Assembly: GCA_031549665.1 (NCBI GenBank)
Contig: JAVBPJ010000010.1
Coordinates: 1-64,000, forward strand
DNA from: Rikenella sp031549665
GTDB lineage: Bacteria; Bacteroidota; Bacteroidia; Bacteroidales; Rikenellaceae
Direction: 5' to 3'
DNA: 64,000 nt
Positions 33,447 through 43,240 of the stretch are shown here, piece after piece; the first letter of the stretch is position 1; the number at the start of each line of letters is the position of its first letter. The notes beneath the pieces were generated by a model. It searched no databases, was not told the origin of the DNA, and saw only the letters and a list, made by a program, of their open reading frames with translations. The position numbers and the translations under genes were made by a program.

Positions 33447-35063
33447 TTAGTGGGCGAAGTCGGCGAAAAAGTCGTTCCCCTTGTCGTCCACGATGATGAA
33501 AGCGGGGAAATTTTCGACGTAAATCTTGCGCACGGCCTCCATGCCCAGTTCGGGAAAGTCGACCACTTCGACCGACTTGATGCTATCCTTGGCCAGAATG
33601 GCCGCCGGGCCGCCGATCGACCCGAGGTAGAAACCGCCGTATTTCTTGCAGGCGTCGGTTACGCTTTGGGTACGGTTCCCTTTGGCCACCATCACCAGCG
33701 ATCCGCCGAGGCTTTGGAACAGCCCCACGTAGGAATCCATCCGTCCTGCGGTGGTGGGGCCGAAACTGCCCGAGGCCATGCCCTGCGGCGTTTTTGCCGG
33801 GCCGGCGTAGTAGATGGGGTGGTTTTTGAAGTAGTCGGGCAGCGGTTTGCCTTCGTCGACCAGCTTTTTGAGCTGAGCGTGGGCGATGTCGCGCGCCACG
33901 ATCAGCGTTCCTTTCAGGTTGAGCCGCGTGTTGATGGGGTATTGGGCCAGCTTGGCGCGCACGGCGTCGATCCCTTCGTCGAGGTCGATCTCCACGGCCG
34001 GGGCCATTCCCGGAGCCGTTGCGGGCAGGTATTTGGCAGGCTCTTTTTCGAGCTGTTCCAGGAAAATCCCCTCGGGGGTGATCTTGGCCTTGATGTTGCG
34101 GTCGGCCGAGCAACTCACACCGATCCCCACGGGACAACTGGCCGCGTGGCGGGGCAGGCGGATCACGCGCACGTCGTGAACCAGGTATTTGCCGCCGAAC
34201 TGTGCGCCCACACCGCTTTGCTGGCAAATGGTGCGGATTTTCTCTTCCCACGCCAGGTCGCGGAAGGCGCGTCCTCCCTCGTTGCCGCTGGTGGGCAGCG
34301 AATCGTAGTAGTGGGCCGAGGCTTTCTTCACGGTGGCCAGGTTGGTTTCGGCCGAGGTGCCGCCGATCACCACCGCCAGGTGGTAGGGCGGGCAGGCCGA
34401 GGTGCCGAGGTCTTTGATCTTCTCCTGGATGAATCGGGTCAGCCCCTCGTCGGTCAGCAGCGCCTTGGTCTGTTGGTACAGGAAGGTTTTGTTGGCCGAG
34501 CCGCCGCCCTTGGTCAGGAACAGGAATTCGTAGTGGTTGCCCTGCGTGGCGTACAGGTCGATTTGGGCGGGCAGGTTGGTGCCGCTGTTCTTCTCCTCGG
34601 TCATGGTGAAGGGAACCACCTGCGAGTAGCGCAGGTTTTTATCGCGGTAGGTGGTGAAGATGCCCTTGCTCAGCCACTCGGCGTCGTTGGCTCCGGTATA
34701 GACGTTCTCGCCCTTTTTTCCGATGACGATGGCCGTGCCGGTATCCTGACAGGTGGGCAATTCGCCCTGCGCCGAAACCACTTGGTTGAGCAGCATGGTG
34801 TGGGCCACGAAACGGTCGTTGTCGCTGGCTTCGGGATCTAAAAGAATGGCTTCCAGTTGCTTGAGATGATCGCCCCGCAGGTAGAACGAAACGTCGTGGA
34901 TGGCCTCTTTGGCCAACAGTTCCAGCCCCTCGGGGGCCACTTTGAGGATTTGCCGGCCGTCGCACTCCACCACGCTGACGTGGTCGCGGGTGAGCAGGCG
35001 GTAGGTGGTCCCGTGGTCGCAGTGGTCGATCGGGAAAGGCTCCTGGTAGGTAAATTCGGGCAT
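33447..35063 (-). CDS. fumB: Class I fumarate hydratase (4Fe-4S type)
   Basis: Interconverts fumarate and malate in the reductive/oxidative TCA branch. The 538-residue protein has the class I two-part layout: N-terminal catalytic/cluster domain with LPTCQDTGTAIV and the Cys in SCPVGIGVSC, and the C-terminal beta domain with GTLIVARDIAHAQLKKL and PQGMASGSFGPTTAGRMD. The cluster-binding Cys residues appear present. The ATG at 35063 begins the family N-terminus; the frame remains open upstream but there is a -7 box at 35088-35095. fumA and fumB cannot be told apart from sequence alone. Confidence 0.93.
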   Translation of the reverse strand: MPEFTYQEPFPIDHCDHGTTYRLLTRDHVSVVECDGRQILKVAPEGLELLAKEAIHDVSFYLRGDHLKQLEAILLDPEASDNDRFVAHTMLLNQVVSAQGELPTCQDTGTAIVIGKKGENVYTGANDAEWLSKGIFTTYRDKNLRYSQVVPFTMTEEKNSGTNLPAQIDLYATQGNHYEFLFLTKGGGSANKTFLYQQTKALLTDEGLTRFIQEKIKDLGTSACPPYHLAVVIGGTSAETNLATVKKASAHYYDSLPTSGNEGGRAFRDLAWEEKIRTICQQSGVGAQFGGKYLVHDVRVIRLPRHAASCPVGIGVSCSADRNIKAKITPEGIFLEQLEKEPAKYLPATAPGMAPAVEIDLDEGIDAVRAKLAQYPINTRLNLKGTLIVARDIAHAQLKKLVDEGKPLPDYFKNHPIYYAGPAKTPQGMASGSFGPTTAGRMDSYVGLFQSLGGSLVMVAKGNRTQSVTDACKKYGGFYLGSIGGPAAILAKDSIKSVEVVDFPELGMEAVRKIYVENFPAFIIVDDKGNDFFADFAH

Positions 35064-35087
35064 AACGGTGTGGGGATTTAAGCGGGG

Positions 35088-35095
35088 CAAAGGTA
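35088..35095 (-). promoter_or_regulatory. -7 box upstream of fumarase
   Basis: TACCTTTG on the minus strand (TAnnTTTG), 25 bp before the fumarase start and inside the 34 bp between mscS and the fumarase gene. Confidence 0.6.
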
Positions 35096-35097
35096 GT

Positions 35098-36459
35098 CTA
35101 TTTTTCGCTCGCTGCTTCGGCGGATTGGGCCGACCGGTCGGCTGGCAGAAGGGCTGCGAAATCGGCCCCCGACGGGTTTTGGAACAGCCGGATGCCGAAC
35201 AGAGGCGCGGTGGCCACCACAAATTCGACCACCGAGCGGTGTACGACGTCGAACTCCGGCGCCGCTTTCTCGCGCGAGAAAGCGTACAGCTCCAGCCCGA
35301 TCCCCTTTTCGGTGATGTCGGCCATGTAGCGTACAAAGATGGGCAGCTTGGCGTTTACCTGCGGATGGCGCTTGAGGAAAAGCTCCAGGTGGGCGCGGAA
35401 CAGGGCCAGGTTAGTCAGCGCCTCGGGGCTGCTCTTGCGCGCCAGGGCTTCGGTTTCGCCGATCGATTCCTTGGTAACGGCGTGCTTGCCCAGGCGTTTG
35501 AGCAACGCCTCGGAGGCGAACACCACCGAGGTGTTATCGACAAAGAAACGGCGCACGAAACGGCGTCCGTCGCTGCGCTCCATCCCCCGCCAGTTGATGA
35601 ACGATTCCGACACCATCGAGTAGATCGGCACCATGGTTACGGTGTTGTCCCAGTTTTGGACCTTGACACTGTTGATGTTGATGTCGAGTACGGTGCCGTC
35701 GGCCCCTTTGCTGGGCATCTCGATCCAGTCGCCGGGCCGCACCATGTCCTGCGCCGAGAGTTGGATCGAGGCGACAAAGCCCAGAATGGTGTCCTTGAAC
35801 ACCAGCGAAAGCACGGCCGCCGCGGCTCCCAAGCCCACAAAGAGCGACGTGGGGTCTTTGCGCAGCAGCGTGGCCGCGATCAGGATAAAGGCCAGCAGGC
35901 CCAGGATGATCTTGGTCAACTGAAGGTAGCCCTTGATGGATTTGCGCCGTCCGCCCGTCTTTTTGAGTTGTTGCAGGTAGCGGTCGTTCATTGCGTCGAG
36001 TACCGAATAGAAGAGCCGCAACACCATGTAGATGATCACCGATTTGGTGATGAGCTGTGCGGCGACGATCAGCTTCGGCGTGAACCCCGCGAACAGCAGG
36101 TCGATGCCGATGATGATCACGACTACCGGCAGCAGATCGAACAGCCGGTTGAAAAATTTGCGGTTCAGCAGGATGTCGTCCAGGTTGGTTTTCGAGTACT
36201 GCACCTGCCGGTTGAGGATCGGCAGCATCACCCGCGAAAGGAAAAAGTCCAGCAGCCACACGCAGGCGACCAGGGTTGCGCACAGCAGCAGAAAAGTGAT
36301 CAGATTGCTGGCGGAGTCGCTCAGGCCCAATTCGCGCATCCATTGCCAAAAGTCCTCGACGATCCAAAATTTTTCGCCCGAGGTGGCGATGGTGGGCAGT
36401 CCCGGCCTGGCGATGGCGAGCTTCTCCGATTCCGGCAGGACAAGGTGTAAGGAATCCAT
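35098..36459 (-). CDS. MscS-family mechanosensitive channel, YbdG-like
   Basis: 453 residues. Several N-terminal membrane helices (about 50-75, 95-120, 125-150, 180-200) lead to the pore helix LFVGLGAAAAVLSLVFKDTILGFVASIQ, followed by the beta domain (DMVRPGDWIEM ... GTVLDININSVKVQNWDNT) and a long cytoplasmic part with MVPIYSMVSESFINWRGME. The larger size and the VQNWDN...SESFINWR pattern fit the YbdG/miniconductance branch rather than small MscS. It protects against osmotic downshift. Own transcript or shared with fumarase; a promoter is not evident. Confidence 0.9.
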   Translation of the reverse strand: MDSLHLVLPESEKLAIARPGLPTIATSGEKFWIVEDFWQWMRELGLSDSASNLITFLLLCATLVACVWLLDFFLSRVMLPILNRQVQYSKTNLDDILLNRKFFNRLFDLLPVVVIIIGIDLLFAGFTPKLIVAAQLITKSVIIYMVLRLFYSVLDAMNDRYLQQLKKTGGRRKSIKGYLQLTKIILGLLAFILIAATLLRKDPTSLFVGLGAAAAVLSLVFKDTILGFVASIQLSAQDMVRPGDWIEMPSKGADGTVLDININSVKVQNWDNTVTMVPIYSMVSESFINWRGMERSDGRRFVRRFFVDNTSVVFASEALLKRLGKHAVTKESIGETEALARKSSPEALTNLALFRAHLELFLKRHPQVNAKLPIFVRYMADITEKGIGLELYAFSREKAAPEFDVVHRSVVEFVVATAPLFGIRLFQNPSGADFAALLPADRSAQSAEAASEK

Positions 36460-36494
36460 AGTGTTGTTTGGTTTTAGCGGGTTGGCGGTGAAAA

Positions 36495-36525
36495 TTTCAC
36501 ATTGACAGAAAAAGCGTTATCTTTG
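36495..36525 (+). promoter_or_regulatory. Promoter of secDF
   Basis: TATCTTTG (36518-36525) matches TAnnTTTG. TTTC at 36495-36498, 19 bp upstream, approximates the TTTG -33 box. The secDF leader would be about 50 nt. Confidence 0.6.
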
Positions 36526-36580
36526 CCCCCTGTCAATTGCCAAGTAAACCCGAAGACAAAAATAAAACTTTTACATCAAC

Positions 36581-39547
36581 ATGCAGAATAAAGGCGCCCT
36601 GAAATTACTGGTCATTATGTTGGCCGTCGCTTGTGCGTTCCAGCTCTCGTTCACTTTTGTGAGCCAAAACGTACAGAATAAAGCGGCGAAAATTGCCGCC
36701 GGCGATGCCGCCCGGGAACAAAATTACCTCGATTCGATGAAATCCGAGGTGGTCTACAACCTGGGCCTCGTAAAATACACCTACGCCGAATGCCAGGAGA
36801 AAGAGATCAACCTGGGTCTCGACCTGCGCGGAGGGATGAACATCACCCTCGAAATTGCCGTTGAGGACGTGCTGCGTGCGCTCTCCGGATACAGCGCCGA
36901 CCCCGAATTCAACCAGGCGATGGCCGCAGCTAAAAAAGCCCAGGCCAACAGTACGTCGGACTTCATCACCCTGTTTGCTGAATCTTACGCCCAAATCGCT
37001 CCGCAGGGCAAACTCTCGGCCGTGTTCGGAACCTACGACATGCGCGAGCAGATCAAACCCGAATCGACCAACGAACAGGTGATCCGCGTGTTGCGCCAAA
37101 AATCGGAAGACGCCATCTCCAACTCGTTCAAGGTGCTGAGCAGCCGGATCGACCGCTTCGGCGTGGTACAGCCCAACATCCAGCGGCTTGGCAATACCGG
37201 CCGCATCCTGGTGGAACTCCCCGGGGTGAAAGACCCCGAGCGGGTGCGTAAGCTCCTCCAGGGAACCGCCAACCTCGAATTCTGGACCACCTTTACGGCC
37301 CAAAACATCTACCCGATGCTGGCCCAAGCCGATGCGTTGACCGCCGGCATGGCTGAAACCGCCAAAGACAGCACCGCCGTTGCCGCCGACTCCATCGCCG
37401 CCGACAGCACCCAGGCCCTGGCCGCCCTGATCGAACAGGCCCAGGCCGCCCTCGACAAAGGCGAAACCCCCGCACAGCCCACCGGCCGCGGACTCTTCGC
37501 CGTGTTGCAGCCCAGCCAGTACGACAGCCCCGTGATCGGGATGGCCCACTCGTACGATACCGCCCGCGTGAACAGCTACCTGCAAATGCCGCAGGTGAAA
37601 GCCCTCTTCCCCCGCGACGTCCGGTTCATGTGGTCCATCAAAGGAATCAAAGATACGCCGAACGTATACGAACTGTATGCCATTAAAGGCACCAGCGACG
37701 GCCGTCCGGCCCTCGACGGAAGCGTTATCACCAACGCCCGCGGCGAACACGCCCAAACCGGATCGGCAGCCGAGGTTTCGATGTCGATGAACGCCGCAGG
37801 GGCAAAAACCTGGGCGCGCCTTACCGGAGAAAACGTGGGAGGCTTTGTCGCCGTTACCCTCGACGACTACGTATACTCCTGCCCCCGCGTGAATACCGAA
37901 ATCACCGGCGGGAACTCGCAAATTACGGGCGATTTTACCATTTCGGAAGCCAAAGACTTGGCCAACGTGCTACAGTCGGGTAAACTGCCCGCTCCCGCAC
38001 GCATCGCCCAGGAATCGGTTGTAGGGCCGAGCCTCGGACAAGAGTCCATCAATTCGGGGGTTACCTCGTTTGTGATCGCCTTCGCGCTGGTACTCCTGTA
38101 CATGATTTTCTTCTACTACACCGCCGGCTTTGTGGCCAACGTCGCACTGCTTGCCAACCTCTTCTTCCTGTTCGGGGTGCTGGTTTCGTTCGGAGCCGTG
38201 CTGACCCTGCCCGGGATCGCCGGTATCGTGCTGACGATGGGGATGGCCGTCGACGCCAACGTGATCATCTACGAACGGGTCAAGGAGGAGGTACACTCCG
38301 GAAAGGGCCTCGGACTCTCCATCGCCGACGGGTTTAAGAACGCCTACTCGGCCATTATCGACGGAAACGCCACCACCCTGATCACGGGGATCGTGCTGGC
38401 CACGCTCGGCACCGGCCCTGTAAAAGGCTTCGCCACCACCCTGATCATCGGGATCCTCACCTCGCTCTTCTGCTCGATCTTCATCACCCGCCTGATCTTC
38501 GTGGGGATGCTTGCCAAAGAACGTAAAATCCGCTTCTGGACCCGCTGGACCGAAAACTTCCTGGGAAATACCCGTTTCAATTTTATCGGCGCACGGAAAT
38601 ACACCTACATCGCATCGGTCATCCTGCTCGTTGTGTCGGTGGTTTCGCTTGCTACCAAGGGATTGAGCTACGGGGTGGACTTCTCGGGCGGACGTGCCTA
38701 CGTGATCCGCTTCGACCAGCCCATCACCGCCAACGATGTGCGGGAAGGACTCACCGCCGTCTTCGACCAGGCGCCCGAAGTGAAACAGTACGGCACCAAG
38801 GAGCTGATGCAGATGCGCGTGGTTACCCAGTACAAGTACGACGACGAAGGCGACGGAGTAACCGACGAGATCAACAAAATGATGTACCGCGCACTGTCGC
38901 CCCTGTACAAAACCGCGTTGACCGAAAAAGAGTTCGAGACCACCGAAACCAACCCCTTCGGCATTGTCAGTGCCGAGAAAGTGGGTCCCAGCATAGCCCA
39001 CGACATCAAGGTCAATTCATTCATCGCCGTGATCTTCTCGCTGCTGGCCATCGGGATATACATCGCCGTCCGGTTCAAGAACTGGCAGTACGGGATGGGC
39101 GGCGTGGTTTCGCTGTTCCACGACGCGGTGCTGACCCTCGGACTCTTCTCGGTTCTGCACGGAGCGTTGCCCTTCAACCTGACAGTCGACCAGTCCTTCA
39201 TCGCCGCCATCCTGACCATTATCGGTTACTCGATCAACGACACGGTGGTGATCTTCGACCGGATCCGCGAGAACCACTTCCTTTATCCGCGCCGTACCCA
39301 CAAGGAGAACATGAACAACGCCATCAACAGCACCCTGGCCCGTACGGTGAACACCGCTGGTTCGACCCTGGTGGTTCTGTTGGCCATCTTCCTCTTCGGA
39401 GGCGAGGTGATCCGCGGCTTCGTGTTCGCCCTCTTCTTCGGGATTTTGATCGGTACCTTCTCGTCCGTCTTCGTGGCCACCCCGGTTGCTTTCGACATGA
39501 TGGAACGTAAAGAGAAAAAAGCCGCCAAAGCCGGCGCCAAAGAGTAA
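36581..39547 (+). CDS. secDF: SecDF protein translocase fusion
   Basis: Proton-driven accessory subunit of the Sec translocon, here one 988-residue SecD-SecF polypeptide, as usual in Bacteroidetes. SecD half: first membrane helix near residues 8-26, LGLDLRGGMNITLEI motif, large periplasmic domain with a variable Ala/Gln-rich insert near residues 255-300, then the membrane domain with GMAVDANVIIYERVKEE. SecF half starts near residue 690: LSYGVDFSGGRAYVIRF and the second TIIGYSINDTVVIFDRIRE motif. A terminator follows at 39576. Confidence 0.96.
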   Translation: MQNKGALKLLVIMLAVACAFQLSFTFVSQNVQNKAAKIAAGDAAREQNYLDSMKSEVVYNLGLVKYTYAECQEKEINLGLDLRGGMNITLEIAVEDVLRALSGYSADPEFNQAMAAAKKAQANSTSDFITLFAESYAQIAPQGKLSAVFGTYDMREQIKPESTNEQVIRVLRQKSEDAISNSFKVLSSRIDRFGVVQPNIQRLGNTGRILVELPGVKDPERVRKLLQGTANLEFWTTFTAQNIYPMLAQADALTAGMAETAKDSTAVAADSIAADSTQALAALIEQAQAALDKGETPAQPTGRGLFAVLQPSQYDSPVIGMAHSYDTARVNSYLQMPQVKALFPRDVRFMWSIKGIKDTPNVYELYAIKGTSDGRPALDGSVITNARGEHAQTGSAAEVSMSMNAAGAKTWARLTGENVGGFVAVTLDDYVYSCPRVNTEITGGNSQITGDFTISEAKDLANVLQSGKLPAPARIAQESVVGPSLGQESINSGVTSFVIAFALVLLYMIFFYYTAGFVANVALLANLFFLFGVLVSFGAVLTLPGIAGIVLTMGMAVDANVIIYERVKEEVHSGKGLGLSIADGFKNAYSAIIDGNATTLITGIVLATLGTGPVKGFATTLIIGILTSLFCSIFITRLIFVGMLAKERKIRFWTRWTENFLGNTRFNFIGARKYTYIASVILLVVSVVSLATKGLSYGVDFSGGRAYVIRFDQPITANDVREGLTAVFDQAPEVKQYGTKELMQMRVVTQYKYDDEGDGVTDEINKMMYRALSPLYKTALTEKEFETTETNPFGIVSAEKVGPSIAHDIKVNSFIAVIFSLLAIGIYIAVRFKNWQYGMGGVVSLFHDAVLTLGLFSVLHGALPFNLTVDQSFIAAILTIIGYSINDTVVIFDRIRENHFLYPRRTHKENMNNAINSTLARTVNTAGSTLVVLLAIFLFGGEVIRGFVFALFFGILIGTFSSVFVATPVAFDMMERKEKKAAKAGAKE

Positions 39548-39575
39548 ACAGCACTCAGCCAATAAACAACCCTCG

Positions 39576-39602
39576 AAAAGGCTCCTTGACAGGGAGCCTT
39601 TT
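39576..39602 (+). terminator. Intrinsic terminator after secDF
   Basis: AAAAGGCTCC pairs with GGAGCCTTTT around a 7-base loop, ending in T-rich sequence. The ATPase gene begins 22 bp later. Confidence 0.8.
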
Positions 39603-39624
39603 CTGCCAAAAACCCCTCCCCCCG

Positions 39625-40281
39625 ATGATCCATTGCAGCGATATCCATAAGTCGCTCGGCGGCGTACAAATCCTCCGAGGCGTGAACCTCGACGTGGCCC
39701 GGGGCGAGGTGATCTCGCTGGTAGGGCCGAGCGGCGCCGGAAAAACCACCCTGCTCCAGATTCTCGGCACCCTTTCGCCGGCCGATCGCGGCGAATTGCG
39801 CATCGCGGGGGTCGACCCCCGCCGCATGAAACCGGCCGACTTGTTGCGGCTGCGGAACCGGCAGATCGGATTCGTGTTCCAGTTCCACCACCTGCTACCC
39901 GAACTTACGGCGCTCGAAAACGTCTCGTTGCCCGCCTGGATCGAGGGAAATCGCCGTCGCGGCGAGGTGGAGCGGCAGGCCCGCGAACTGCTCGACGTCA
40001 TGGGCGTGGCCCATCGTTTGGGACATAAACCCGCCCAACTTTCGGGCGGGGAGCAACAACGCGTCGCCGTGGCCCGCGCCCTGATCAACAACCCCTCGGT
40101 GATTCTGGCCGACGAACCCTCGGGCAACCTCGATACCCACAACCGCGAGGAGCTGCACCGGCTCTTTTTCACCCTGCGCGACCGCTTCGGCCACACTTTC
40201 CTGATCGTTACCCACGACAACGACCTTGCCGCCATGTCCGACCGCCGGGTGGTGATGCGCGACGGGTTGATCGAACCCTGA
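39625..40281 (+). CDS. lolD: LolD-type ABC transporter ATP-binding protein
   Basis: 218-residue ATPase of the MacB/LolD/FtsE type. Walker A GPSGAGKT (34-41), Q-loop in FVFQFHHLLPELTALENV (the LLPE-TALEN pattern is typical of LolD), signature LSGGEQQRVAVARAL, Walker B VILADEPSGNLD, and H-loop IVTHDNDLA. The start ATG at 39625 replaces an upstream TTG that lies in the terminator stem. It likely works with LolC/LolE permeases such as the one at 25664. The U32 gene starts 5 bp downstream. Confidence 0.9.
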   Translation: MIHCSDIHKSLGGVQILRGVNLDVARGEVISLVGPSGAGKTTLLQILGTLSPADRGELRIAGVDPRRMKPADLLRLRNRQIGFVFQFHHLLPELTALENVSLPAWIEGNRRRGEVERQARELLDVMGVAHRLGHKPAQLSGGEQQRVAVARALINNPSVILADEPSGNLDTHNREELHRLFFTLRDRFGHTFLIVTHDNDLAAMSDRRVVMRDGLIEP

Positions 40282-40286
40282 CGCCG

Positions 40287-42104
40287 ATGCCTTTCGAACT
40301 GCTTGCACCAGCCGGAAACGCCGCCATCGGACGCGCCGCGATCGATGCCGGAGCCGACGCCGTCTACATCGGCGGCCCCCAGTTTGGCGCGCGGGTTGCC
40401 GCCGGCAATTCGATGGAGGAGGTCGCCTCGCTGGCCGCCTACGCCCACGGCTTCAATGCCCGGGTCTACCTGACGGTCAACACACTGCTTTTCGACCACG
40501 AACTCTCCGCCGCCGAGCGGCTCGCCCGCCGGGCATACGAAGCGGGAGTCGACGCCCTGATCGTGCAGGACATGGCCTTTACGCAGATGAACCTGCCTCC
40601 CATTGCGCTGCATGCCTCGACCCAAACTTTCAATCTGCTCCCCGAACGGGTGGCCGAACTCGAAGCCGCCGGATTCAAGCGCGTTGTGCTGGAGCGGGGA
40701 GCCAGCCTCGACCAGATACGGGCCATCCGCCGCGCCGCGCCCGGCATCGAGCTGGAGGCGTTTGTCCACGGAGCCATCTGTGTGTCGTACAGCGGCCAGT
40801 GCTACCTGGGGCATTACCTTTGCCAGCGGGGCGGCAACCGCGGCGCCTGTGCGCAGGTGTGCCGCAATCGCTACAACCTGGTCGACCAACAGGGCAAAAT
40901 CCTGCTCAAAAACAGGGCGTTGCTGTCGGTGCGCGACCTGAACCTTTCCGACCGCCTGGCCGATCTGGCCGGGGCGGGAGTTACCTCGTTCAAAATCGAG
41001 GGGCGGCTCAAGGAACAGGACTACGTGGTCAACAACACGGCCCACTACCACCGGAAAATGGAGACCCTGGGCTGGGAACGCCTCTCGGCGGGGCGCGTAA
41101 CCACCTGCTTTGAACCTAATCCCGCCAAAAGTTTCTCGCGCGGGTTTACCCAATGGTTTTTGGATGGACACACCCCCGAAAGCGCCGCCGTTTCGGCCCT
41201 GGAACCGACCGCGGCGGGCGAACCCCTCGGACGGATCACCCGCGTGGAGGGCGACCGGATTTGGCTCGACCGCCCCGTTGGCCGATTGCACACGGGCGAC
41301 GGACTTTGTTTTCAAACTCCGCACGGATCGTGGGACGGAACCAACATCAACGGCGTGGAAGCGGATTGGATTCGAGTGAACGATCCGGCGGGACTTGTCG
41401 TGGGAATTCCCCTTTTCCGGAACTCCGACCGCAAATTCCGCCCCGAGTCGATCCGCAACATCGAGGTCGACGTTTGTCTGTGCAGCACCCCCGGGGGATG
41501 GCTGCTCCGCGCAACGGCCAACGCGCCGCAGGGGCAGGCCGAATGGCCCCTGGACGATCCCGCCCAGCCGGCTCGAAATCCCGAAACCGCCCGCCAAACG
41601 GCCCTGGAGGCGCTCTCCAAAGGCGGCGGTATGCCGTTCCATATCCGGCAAGTGGCATTGGCGGGGGCCGAAGAGTGGCCCTTTTTGCCGCCGGCCCGCT
41701 GGAACGCCGCGCGGCGCGGCCTGCTCGAACGGCTGTCCGAAACGCAGCGGGCGGCCTACCGCCGACCCGATCCCTTTGCCGCCCCTTCCGCCACGGTTTC
41801 GGCGGCGGCGCATTCGTTGACCCACCGCGACAACGTCGCCAACTCGCTGGCCGGTCGCTATTACCTCGACCGGGGATACCCTGCCGGACAGCGGGCTTTC
41901 GAGACGCTGACCCCGGCCGATACGGCGGGCCTTGAGCTGATGCGTTCGCCCTACTGCCTGCGCCGCGAATTGGGCTGGTGCCTGCGCCATCCCTCGCCCG
42001 ATGCGCCGACGGCAAAAAAACTCTATCTGGAAAACAACGGAACACGGCTCGAACTCCGCTTCGACTGCGACCGGTGCGAAATGGCGGTCGTCGCCTGTAA
42101 ATAG
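40287..42104 (+). CDS. Peptidase U32 family protein (RlhA/TrhP-like RNA hydroxylation)
   Basis: 605 residues. N-terminal U32 domain begins LLAPAGN and contains the family signature EAFVHGAICVSYSGQCYLGHYL, then the Cys pair ACAQVCRNRYNL. A second ~300-residue region follows, as in the long E. coli member RlhA. These proteins were first called collagenases but the studied E. coli members hydroxylate tRNA or 23S rRNA using prephenate-dependent chemistry. RNA hydroxylation is therefore the more likely role. Co-directional with the next rRNA methyltransferase (9 bp gap). Confidence 0.88.
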   Translation: MPFELLAPAGNAAIGRAAIDAGADAVYIGGPQFGARVAAGNSMEEVASLAAYAHGFNARVYLTVNTLLFDHELSAAERLARRAYEAGVDALIVQDMAFTQMNLPPIALHASTQTFNLLPERVAELEAAGFKRVVLERGASLDQIRAIRRAAPGIELEAFVHGAICVSYSGQCYLGHYLCQRGGNRGACAQVCRNRYNLVDQQGKILLKNRALLSVRDLNLSDRLADLAGAGVTSFKIEGRLKEQDYVVNNTAHYHRKMETLGWERLSAGRVTTCFEPNPAKSFSRGFTQWFLDGHTPESAAVSALEPTAAGEPLGRITRVEGDRIWLDRPVGRLHTGDGLCFQTPHGSWDGTNINGVEADWIRVNDPAGLVVGIPLFRNSDRKFRPESIRNIEVDVCLCSTPGGWLLRATANAPQGQAEWPLDDPAQPARNPETARQTALEALSKGGGMPFHIRQVALAGAEEWPFLPPARWNAARRGLLERLSETQRAAYRRPDPFAAPSATVSAAAHSLTHRDNVANSLAGRYYLDRGYPAGQRAFETLTPADTAGLELMRSPYCLRRELGWCLRHPSPDAPTAKKLYLENNGTRLELRFDCDRCEMAVVACK

Positions 42105-42113
42105 CCTTGTTGT

Positions 42114-43007
42114 ATGGAAATGAAAATCCTCACTCCCGCCTGCTGGAAAGACTACGAACTGATCGACTCGGGCGATGGCCGCAAGCTGGAACGCTTTGGC
42201 GGCTACGTGATCGCCCGCCCCGAACCGCAGGCCCTGTGGAACGCCTCGCTCCCTCCGGCCGAATGGGAACGCCGTGCCGACGCCCTCTTCACGGCCCGAC
42301 AACCCGGCGAAGAACGAGGCGAATGGCGCTTGAAACCGCACATGCCCGAACAGTGGGTCGTCGGGTACGACTACGGGCAGATGAACCTGCGCCTGCGCCT
42401 CGGACTCACCTCGTTCAAACACGTGGGACTCTTCCCCGAACAGGCCGATAACTGGAACTTCATCTACGATCGCTGTTCCGCTCTGGCGAAACGCCTGTCG
42501 ATTCCGCCCCGGGTGCTGAACCTGTTTGCCTACACGGGCGGGGCCTCGCTGGCCGCCGCCGCCGCCGGAGCCGACGTTACGCACGTCGATTCGGTGCGCC
42601 AAACGGTGAGCTGGTCGCGCGAAAATAGGGAACTGTCCGCGCTTCCCGAAATTCGATGGGTGGTCGAGGATGCCATGAAATTCACCCGCCGAGAGGTCAA
42701 ACGGGGGAAACGCTACGAGGGCATCGTACTCGATCCGCCATCGTACGGCCGTGGCCCCGAAGGCGAAAAATGGATCCTCGAAGAACACTTGCACGAACTG
42801 CTCGCCCATTGCGCCGAACTGCTCGCCGACGACGGATTCCTGGTGCTGAACCTCTATTCGATGGGCCTCTCGGCCCTGCTGGCCGATACGCTGGTCCGGT
42901 CGCTCTTCAAAAACGCGGAACCCGAAATAGGAGAACTCTGCATCCCCGACTCTTTCGGAAAACGCCTCCCGCTCGGCGTCTTTGTGCGCTTCCCCGCCAA
43001 GGACTGA
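42114..43007 (+). CDS. Class I SAM-dependent rRNA methyltransferase (RlmI/RlmK-like)
   Basis: 297 residues. SAM-binding motif LNLFAYTGGASLAAAAAGADVTHVD and the catalytic-site motif LDPPSYGRGPEGEKW match the RlmI/RlmK family that makes m5C or m7G in 23S rRNA. The N-terminal PUA domain of RlmI is absent or reduced; a short domain covers residues 1-95. A second ATG two codons in (42120) is equally possible. Next to the U32 gene it suggests a pair of RNA-modification enzymes. A GC-rich terminator lies ~100 bp downstream. Confidence 0.9.
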   Translation: MEMKILTPACWKDYELIDSGDGRKLERFGGYVIARPEPQALWNASLPPAEWERRADALFTARQPGEERGEWRLKPHMPEQWVVGYDYGQMNLRLRLGLTSFKHVGLFPEQADNWNFIYDRCSALAKRLSIPPRVLNLFAYTGGASLAAAAAGADVTHVDSVRQTVSWSRENRELSALPEIRWVVEDAMKFTRREVKRGKRYEGIVLDPPSYGRGPEGEKWILEEHLHELLAHCAELLADDGFLVLNLYSMGLSALLADTLVRSLFKNAEPEIGELCIPDSFGKRLPLGVFVRFPAKD

Positions 43008-43057
43008 TCCCCCCATTTGTGCAGCTTTTTCTCTAACTGTTCTCGGGGACTCTTCGA

Positions 43058-43122
43058 GTCTTTTACTTGGAGTTTGTGCCAACTGCGCTCGGGCCGCGCC
43101 GGCCCCGCGTGCCCGCGGCGGG
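43058..43122 (-). repeat. 65-bp inverted repeat, left copy
   Basis: Matches the reverse complement of 44161-44225 in 61 of 65 positions by eye. The unit contains GCGGGCACGCGGGGCCGGCG followed by a segment ending in ...AAACTCCAA-TAAAAGAC. The left copy includes half of the terminator at 43111. Confidence 0.75.
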
Positions 43123-43131
43123 CTTTTTTTT
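43111..43131 (+). terminator. Intrinsic terminator within the left repeat copy
   Basis: GCCCG-CGG-CGGGC hairpin directly followed by eight T, about 100 bp past the methyltransferase stop. Likely ends the lolD-U32-methyltransferase transcript. Confidence 0.7.
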
Positions 43132-43226
43132 GTGTGTACGGTTGGTTTTGCCGGGTTGTTTGTTGGTTATCGGCTGCGTTGGGAACTACTGCGTAGTTTT
43201 GGGTACGAACGGGACGGCCCTCGCCC

Positions 43227-43240
43227 GAAAGTAAACTTTC
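43227..43240 (-). repeat. Covarying hairpin module, copy 4
   Basis: On the minus strand reads GAAAGT-TT-ACTTTC inside CCGAGCGAAAG, the inverted counterpart of copies at 43522, 43848 and 44060. Confidence 0.6.

Noticed and set aside
39555..43082. Very long open frame (about 1175 codons) on the minus strand opposite lolD, the U32 gene and the methyltransferase
   Set aside because: It is a by-product of GC-rich codons on the coding strand; the plus-strand proteins carry full family motifs while the antisense product is His/Gly/Arg-rich without any.
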